Below, piece after piece: positions 17,504 to 22,000 of a stretch of 22,000 nucleotides of DNA. The notes beneath the pieces were generated by a model that did not search any database, was not told where the DNA came from, and saw only the letters and a program-made list of their open reading frames with translations. Where the stretch lies: assembly GCA_963170055.1 (NCBI GenBank), contig CAUJGJ010000202.1, positions 1-22,000 on the forward strand, read 5' to 3'. Made by a program: the position numbers and the translations under genes. Each line of letters starts with the position of its first letter. The stretch's first letter is position 1. Source of the DNA: Halisarca cf. caerulea (lineage: Eukaryota > Porifera > Demospongiae > Chondrillida > Halisarcidae).

Positions 17504-18119
17504 CAGGTAGTGTATACATACATACGTACATTTGTGTACCTATATGGAGTGTAAATTTACAGAGACTGTGTGTAGGTGTGTGGGTGTGGGGGGGGGTTAG
17601 GTATGTAAGTAATGTATGTTTCTCTTAGGAAGCAAAAGTGACCACTAACACAGTACACTGCAGTGGTACATGCATGCTGTACCGGGGGTGGGGGTGCAAC
17701 TCTATCATATCGTATGTGCTTTAATTTTCGCGGGGTGTATATTTCGCGGATTTTGTCTTTTAGCGATTTTTGCGTTTTAATATTCGTGGACGGCCATGTT
17801 CTGCCATTGCACAAGAGCCCGATCTAAATTTTCGCGGGTCTAAACTTTCGCGGATGGTTTCCAATCCGCGAATACCGCGAATATTAAACCATGCGAAAAT
17901 TAAAGCGAATACGGTATGTATTATGTACACCTACAGATTTGTACATGTATACATTTATTACATGCGTAGCGAGTTTTCTATTTCCGTTGCGTTAGTGGAG
18001 ACGGTTTGAGCTACCCACGCATTTGATTAATTTTCGGGTAACATTTGTTCGATTTAATCCCATTTCAGGTTACTTTGGATGCGAATTACTCGGAAGGTGC
18101 TCGTCAAAATTTGCAGTAG
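14001..18119 (+). CDS. Unrecognised 95-residue protein, four exons
   Basis: Exons 14001-14066, 15955-16003, 17320-17441 and 18069-18119, with intron phases 0, 1, 0 and a TAG stop. The protein starts MSYWKATKTKTPEPSPSS, continues SYETYTKNSHKYNKQ and EPYAEIWAAQTSRSKMQ, has a modestly hydrophobic middle (NLLVIRCTMLGPFLFG) and ends NYSEGARQNLQ. No family was recognised; no signal peptide or metal-binding motif is seen. Donors of exons 1 and 3 are gtgagt and exon 2 gtgaga; acceptors of exons 2 and 4 are strong. Exon 3 (phase 0 end) could instead splice to 20334, making exon 4 an alternative ending. Head-to-head with ILF2, it probably shares its promoter and broad expression. Confidence 0.65.
14460..14601. 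repeat. Two-copy direct repeat, about 70 bases each
   Basis: Two adjacent, diverged copies, each with gttcagtttgt near the start and atctgttttgagcctgt in the middle. They lie in intron 1 of the 95-residue gene. Confidence 0.8.
14602..15060. other. AT-rich intron sequence
   Basis: Contains ataataata clusters at 14622-14655 and 14698-14720 and no recognisable exon. Confidence 0.5.
15061..15925. repeat. 24-bp minisatellite (about 36 units)
   Basis: The unit is attgagcaccctctcc plus t/c-gtctgc. Variation is almost limited to two positions: T or C in cct[t/c]gtc, and A or T in tgc[a/t]ttg. The period is a multiple of three, so long frames stay open on both strands (an ERVLNADE-type 8-residue repeat on the minus strand); these are judged artefacts. 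It lies just upstream of the exon 2 acceptor. Confidence 0.97.
15955..16003 (+). CDS. 95-residue gene, exon 2
   Basis: Sixteen codons plus one base, TSYETYTKNSHKYNKQ. The acceptor is gttctctctctgtccag and the donor caag|gtgaga. Confidence 0.7.
16163..16868. repeat. 25-bp minisatellite of 3' splice-site-like units (about 28 units)
   Basis: The unit is ctgagccctctctcccatcc plus cacag: a pyrimidine tract and CAG followed by ctgagccc. The inferred exon 3 begins CTGAGCCCTATGC, so each unit looks like a copy of the intron 2-exon 3 boundary. A 12-unit block is itself duplicated (compare 16190-16390 with 16440-16700). Confidence 0.97.
16869..17232. other. Unique insert within the 25-bp array
   Basis: About 360 bases of unique, non-coding-looking sequence that separate the main 25-bp array from its last few units. 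Confidence 0.6.
17233..17330. repeat. Last units of the 25-bp array, ending in exon 3
   Basis: Diverged units (ctgagccctctctcccat, ttgagccttctttatctc). The final CCCATAG is the exon 3 acceptor, and exon 3 starts with the ctgagcccta part of the unit. Confidence 0.85.
17320..17441 (+). CDS. 95-residue gene, exon 3
   Basis: Two bases plus forty codons, EPYAEIWAAQTSRSKMQ, then NLLVIRCTMLGPFLFGTQTY and CPA. Donor gca|gtgagt, followed at once by a (TG)n run. The first ~11 bases match the minisatellite unit, so the exon 5' edge coevolved with, or seeded, the array. Confidence 0.7.
17445..17502. repeat. (TG)n microsatellite at the exon 3 donor
   Basis: A TG run with two short interruptions that starts within the donor gtgagtgtgtgt. 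Confidence 0.9.
17710..17914. mobile_element. 205-bp Tc1/mariner-type MITE
   Basis: The ends are inverted: left tcgtatgtgctttaattttc; right end reverse complement ccgtattcgctttaatttt. TA flanks both sides (17708-17709 and 17915-17916). The interior is rich in ttcgcg words. It lies in the intron between exons 3 and 4 of the 95-residue gene. No coding sequence. Confidence 0.8.
18069..18119 (+). CDS. 95-residue gene, exon 4 (terminal)
   Basis: Sixteen codons, VTLDANYSEGARQNLQ, and TAG after a strong acceptor (aatcccatttcag). Phase 0 matches exon 3. A possible ATTAAA polyadenylation word lies at about 18272. It may be an alternative last exon if exon 3 also splices to 20334. Confidence 0.5.
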   Translation, partial: VTLDANYSEGARQNLQ

Positions 18120-18496
18120 CTAAAACTGGCAGAGGGACGTTTATGTTCTTTGAGGCTAAGCAAGAGATTTGTTCAAAAGTCTAACTAAAAATTTGCTGTT
18201 TAGAGAAATAGAGAACTCACTTTCTGCCTCCTGGTGGCAAATAGCTCTAATGTAGAAAAGCAATCGACACATTAAAGCACAGAACTAAGCCATATCTCAG
18301 GACAACTTTTTTGTTTGTGGAAATTTGTCTTTGCTTTTGGCAGGGTTCTGACTGTTTTGTTTGGGGGCTGCAAATTGGTTGGCCATCTCGGCTGACATGT
18401 TCTGCCATGTGACGGTCATATGTATGTGACGTTGACATGGACCAACTAGGCTATCTCTAGCACTGTCTCACGAGTACTGCACTTTGCATACATCTA

Positions 18497-18499
<3 letters not shown>
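18120..18499. other. Possible 3' UTR, then spacer
   Basis: Contains the ATTAAA word near 18272. No further exon was recognised. Confidence 0.4.
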
Positions 18500-18532
<33 letters not shown>

Positions 18533-18533
18533 G
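18500..18533. repeat. (TG)n microsatellite
   Basis: A TG run directly before R1 copy 2, in the place where copy 1 has a TA run. Confidence 0.9.
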
Positions 18534-18558
18534 TATCCCACTGCGTGGGTGGTATCTA

Positions 18559-18885
18559 CCGTAGAGCGGGAAATTTTCACGAGGTAATATTTTCGCTATA
18601 TTCGCGAATTGTACGGATTCGCGAAACTTTAACTGCGAAAATTTCGACAGATGCGCACTAAAATCGGGAAAACAGCATGCTGTAACAAGATTCTCTAAGG
18701 AATGGAGCGTGAAACTCAGCAAAAAGCACGCTCCGAACTTGAAATGGTCTAGAAATGGACGCAAACAACTTGAAACATAACAAAATGCAAATAAGAATCT
18801 TCACATCGCGAAAATAAAACTCGCGAAAATTACATTTTACTTCGATTCGCGAAAATTTATGCCGCGAAAATTTCCTGCTCTACGG
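18559..18885. mobile_element. 327-bp TA-flanked MITE (CCGTAGAGC family)
   Basis: Terminal inverted repeats CCGTAGAGCGGGAAATTTTC and CCGTAGAGCAGGAAATTTTC. The host TA is duplicated (18557-18558 and 18886-18887), as the uninterrupted R1 copy 1 shows. Tc1/mariner-type target. The interior is rich in cgcgaaaatt; no coding sequence. Confidence 0.92.
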
Positions 18886-19444
18886 TATTATCTTCACAGA
18901 GACTGCCTTGGGTATATTGGAGATATGCTAGGGTATGTCAATGACCCCAATTCATATACCCCAGTTTTTAAGTGACGATAATTGATTCTTCTTTGTCAAC
19001 AGGATGATGCAACAGCAGCACACCTGCTGTACGTACAATGTGTACTAAGCCTACAAAGACGTTCACGTTGTCCTTTTTTCAGGAATGTTTTGTCTACACC
19101 TATCATTCCAGACCCCATTGCGGCATTTGCAGTCTTAGGAGAACAGTAGTCCTCCCAGCTAAGCAATCGTGAATTCTTCTAACCTTAATTTCAATGACAA
19201 CCGTCACGGATAAATACTGAAGCAAACTTTTAGAAAGGAACATGTGCTCCAGTAAGCTTGGTTTTCACAGAGTAGTGTTTTGTAGTTCCTTAAAGCTGTC
19301 TTTTCTTGAATTAAGTTAAAAGTGTTATCTTTGCATTAGCTGCGCATGCATATACAGTATTGATCCGGCATAGACACAAGATCCGTTGCTGAATAGAGAG
19401 CTGAAATGATAATTGTTGTTCAGTTTAAATTTAACACCAAAGTA

Positions 19445-20012
19445 CAGTGGAGTCTTGTTATAACGAACACGCTTACAACAATTTTCTTTTATAACGAGGT
19501 AAAAGTCAAGTCCCAAGTCCCAATGCAGTCGTTATAACACAATTGTTAGCATTATAACGAACACACATATAACGAATATTCATTTTTAACGAAGGAGAAG
19601 GTGCGACCACATCGTGAATTTGTGACTTTATAGTGAATTATGGGGGGTCTCAAGCAACAATCACTTCGTCTTTAGAAGAAAATGGACCTTATGGACAGTG
19701 CTCCACCATTCATATAAGAAAAGGAAGGAAACTGCAGCAGAGTTTGGCATACCACCCAATGCGCTTTCAACGTTATTGAAGAATTACACGCAAGGAGCAA
19801 GTGAAACTTACTCATTCCTTTAAACAAAGATTGATTTTGGGTTGTTTGATTGTATTTGTTACTTACATGTCATTTCACTGTACAACTAATGGTGTCATTT
19901 TGATTTGAAATGCTCTGTGTGTGCATTAAATATACATTTCTCTTATAGTGAATTTCTTTTATAAAGAATTTTTTAGCCTCCCCCTGAGATTCGTTATAAT
20001 GAGACTCCACTG
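19445..20012. mobile_element. 568-bp pogo/Tigger-like element (deleted)
   Basis: Terminal inverted repeats CAGTGGAGTCTTGTTATAAC and CAGTGGAGTCTCATTATAAC, typical of pogo/Tigger elements. TA is duplicated at 19443-19444 and 20013-20014, shown by the empty site in R1 copy 1. A remnant of the transposase N-terminus is inside, so this is an internal-deletion derivative. Confidence 0.92.
19716..19823 (+). pseudogene. Pogo/Tigger transposase remnant (CENP-B-type HTH)
   Basis: Thirty-five codons, KKRKETAAEFGIPPNALS then TLLKNYTQ, followed by TAA. This matches the CENP-B N-terminal helix-turn-helix of Tigger/pogo transposases (pattern K..A.EFGIP.STLS..LKN). Upstream coding sequence appears in another frame, and the DDE catalytic region is absent. 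It is not functional. Confidence 0.85.
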
Positions 20013-20198
20013 TACCTTCTCTGTGAGCAATATCCTCCTGTTCAGTGGGATACATATTAGTTATACTGTACACCCTTTTGCTGGGTACCTGGGAATATAC
20101 TAAGTGTTCAGTGTTGATTAACACTCGGGCTGCACTCTCTTGCACCAACATCTAACACTTAGTCTATTCCCCATGTACCCAGCAAAAGTGGGGTATAA

Positions 20199-20234
<36 letters not shown>

Positions 20235-20247
20235 TATATATATATAC
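20199..20247. repeat. (TA)n microsatellite
   Basis: A TA run at the 3' end of R1 copy 2, as at copy 1. Confidence 0.9.
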
Positions 20248-20333
20248 AGTACTGTATATGTGTATATTGTTCTGCATATAGTACGGAAACTGTGTGATGT
20301 GAAGTGTATGAATTGTTGTTTGCTTCTTTTCAG

Positions 20334-20377
20334 GCTTTAAAGGAAGCCATTTCTGGAGCCCTATTACCTGAGAATGG
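20334..20377 (+). CDS. Exon of an unrecognised gene (a)
   Basis: Fourteen codons plus two bases, ALKEAISGALLPEN. The acceptor is ttgcttcttttcag and the donor atgg|gtaagt, both strong. The 5' phase is 0, the same as the end of exon 3 of the 95-residue gene (17441), so it could continue that gene. Otherwise it belongs to a separate gene with an unseen start. Confidence 0.65.
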
Positions 20378-20394
20378 GTAAGTTCCTGTAATTG

Positions 20395-20563
20395 TAGCCC
20401 TGTGTCCACTTGTGACCGGTTGTGTTTACTTGTGACTGGTTGTGTCTACTTGTGACCAGTTGTAGTCCTGTGTCCACTTTTGTCCGGTTGTGTTCACTTG
20501 TGTCCACTTGTGTCCACTTGTGTCCACTTGTGTCCACTTGTGTCCACTTGTGCTCTTGTACAG
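20395..20563. repeat. 10- and 20-bp minisatellite filling an intron
   Basis: Units such as gttgtgtttacttgtgac and cacttgtgtc fill almost all of the 186-base intron between exons a and b and run into its acceptor (cttgtgctcttgtacag). Confidence 0.9.
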
Positions 20564-20648
20564 CCTCTGGCCAGTGTTCTATAAATTTGGTGATCAAAAG
20601 AAGTTGGAGTCTTTCACTATGGTTGTGGAGTATGCCCTGAGGGCATTG
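20564..20648 (+). CDS. Exon of an unrecognised gene (b)
   Basis: One base plus twenty-eight codons, LWPVFYKFGDQKKLES then FTMVVEYALRAL. The donor is attg|gtgagt, and the phase matches exon a. The amphipathic character looks like folded protein; no family was recognised. No following exon was found before the window end. Confidence 0.7.
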
Positions 20649-20739
20649 GTGAGTGTGTACATACATACGTATGTACTGTAGAACTGTATGTATGTATACT
20701 GTTGCTAACATAGGCAGGGCTAATTTTTGAGGAATTTTT

Positions 20740-21598
20740 CAGATTGCCCTGTGGGCAATCTGAATGTTATTCTAGGTTGCCCCTGGTGAATTCAGGTTGT
20801 CCCTTAAAATCGGTGCAAAAGTATTTCATGAACATTTCAGTCTGCGGAATTTTCCCGCTGTATGATTGGTGATATGCAAGGATACAGTATATATGCATGT
20901 AAGATGGATGGGTATAAACGTAGGTATGAAGTGTTGAACTCGAATTACGTGCAAAAGAGAATTTCAAAGTGACAAGGGTAGCTTTTAGTTCTTTAGTTAA
21001 CCAACTGTATGCTAATTGCTAATGGATACTAAAAAATGTTGCCATCACCATTGCAACCTTCACTGCTGTCATCAAGGTCATCATCAGGGTCATCTTCTAC
21101 CATAGATACTAAAACATGTTTTAGTATATATCCATACTTCTACTGGCCTACTCTTGGGTTTGTAAGGGACTAAATTAGTTTTGCCTTATAAGCTAGCTGA
21201 AGCAACACCCCACCCTCACATTCACAATTGCGCTCGCTGAATAACCAAAAGGAGACATTTTGATCAACAACGTTACTATAATCGACCGACAACGATGGAG
21301 TTAGCAGCTTCACGAAGAAAGACAGATTGTGCAATAATGCGACATTAGGTCACATGCTGAAAATGGTGATTTCCTTCAACGAACGATCTCAACGGTTGGA
21401 AGCAGGCTTACCTTGTTCGAATTGAACGCGGAACGGGTGGAATGATTCACTCTTCCTATCATGTGAATAAGGCATTGTTGATTTTTTTTATTTTTCTTAT
21501 ATTGTGGCTTCTTATATCTGCCACTAACTGTCCTACAACTATAGGTTGTCCAGGGGGCAAGCCAGTTGGACATTTATGGTTGCCCACAAGGATATCAG
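20740..21598. mobile_element. Possible inverted-repeat element
   Basis: The reverse complement of 20740-20786 resembles 21550-21598: both contain ccaggggcaa-like and ttgcccaca words about 25 bases apart. The left arm also contains the small hairpin attgccctgtgggcaat. No target duplication could be fixed, so the boundaries and class are uncertain. Confidence 0.35.
21106..21127. repeat. 22-base perfect palindrome
   Basis: ATACTAAAACA followed by TGTTTTAGTAT, perfectly self-complementary. It could be a regulatory site or a small hairpin; no other evidence. Confidence 0.7.
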
Positions 21599-21655
21599 GT
21601 CGTCTCGGACGAGCGGACGACTGTTAAAGATATTCCCTGATAGGCCACACACATG

Positions 21656-22000
21656 GGGAGTGTAGAGTACTCTTAGCTGGTGTGTGTGGAGTGTAGAGTA
21701 CTCTTAGCTGGTGTGTGTGGAGTGTGGAGTACTCTCAGCTGGTGTGTGTGGAGTGTGGGGTACTCTTAACTGGTGTATGGAGTGTAGAGTACTCTTAGCT
21801 GGTGTGTGTGGAGTGTAGGGTACTCTTAGCTGGTGTGTGGAGTGTAGGGTACTCTTAGCTGGTGTGTGTGGAGTGTGGAGTACTCTTAGCTGGTGTGTGT
21901 GGAGTGTGGAGTACTCTTAGCTGGTGTGTGTGGAGTGTGGAGTACTCTTAGCTGGTGTGTGTGGAGTGTAGAGTACTCTCAGCTGGTGTGTGTGGAGTGT
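21656..22000. repeat. 31-bp minisatellite, cut by the window edge
   Basis: About eleven units of tactcttagctggtgtgtgt plus ggagtgtagag, with minor variants. It contains gagtactc. Confidence 0.97.

Larger units (their letters stand above)
18534..20200 (+). mobile_element. Dispersed repeat R1, copy 2, interrupted by two transposons
   Basis: Same order of sequence as 443-1200, but with TA-flanked insertions at 18559-18885 and 19445-20012. Removing them and one TA each restores a continuous R1 of about 770 bases that aligns end to end with copy 1. Both flanks of each insertion can be read against copy 1 (gtatctattatc and aagtaccttcc). Confidence 0.92.

Overview
The window is nuclear DNA from an animal, probably an early-branching or marine invertebrate. 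It has short exons with GT-AG introns, very many micro- and minisatellites, and TA-target DNA transposons. It also carries a gene of the animal-specific DZF family. The exact lineage cannot be fixed from the sequence. Most long open frames here are tandem repeats that lack stops in several frames. The real coding sequence lies in exons of roughly 40-225 bases.

Gene 1 (minus strand, 13831 down to 5011 or a little beyond) is an ILF2/NF45 homologue. Eleven exons were assembled by hand; every junction keeps the reading phase and the product is about 390-400 residues, close to the 390 of vertebrate ILF2. Gene 2 (plus strand, from 14001) starts only 169 bases from the ILF2 start codon, so the two genes are divergent and probably share a promoter. 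Four phase-compatible exons give an unrecognised 95-residue protein. Two further good plus-strand exons (20334-20377 and 20564-20648) belong either to a third gene or to a longer form of gene 2.

Layout: 1-4900 is intergenic or beyond the ILF2 end. It holds minisatellites, two dispersed repeat families (called R1 and R2 here), hairpin elements and a Harbinger-like element. 4900-13830 is the ILF2 gene, with introns made largely of tandem repeats. 13832-14000 is the shared promoter. 14001-18119 is gene 2, also with repeat-filled introns. 18120-20330 holds a third R1 copy interrupted by two TA-flanked transposons. 20330-22000 holds the last two exons, a possible inverted-repeat element and a 31-bp minisatellite.

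The most notable pattern is that many arrays begin exactly at a 5' splice site or run exactly into a 3' splice site. In the clearest cases (8979-9155, 11457-11678, 16163-17330) the repeat unit contains a copy of the splice site itself, sometimes with a few exon bases, so the introns contain ladders of equally spaced candidate splice sites.
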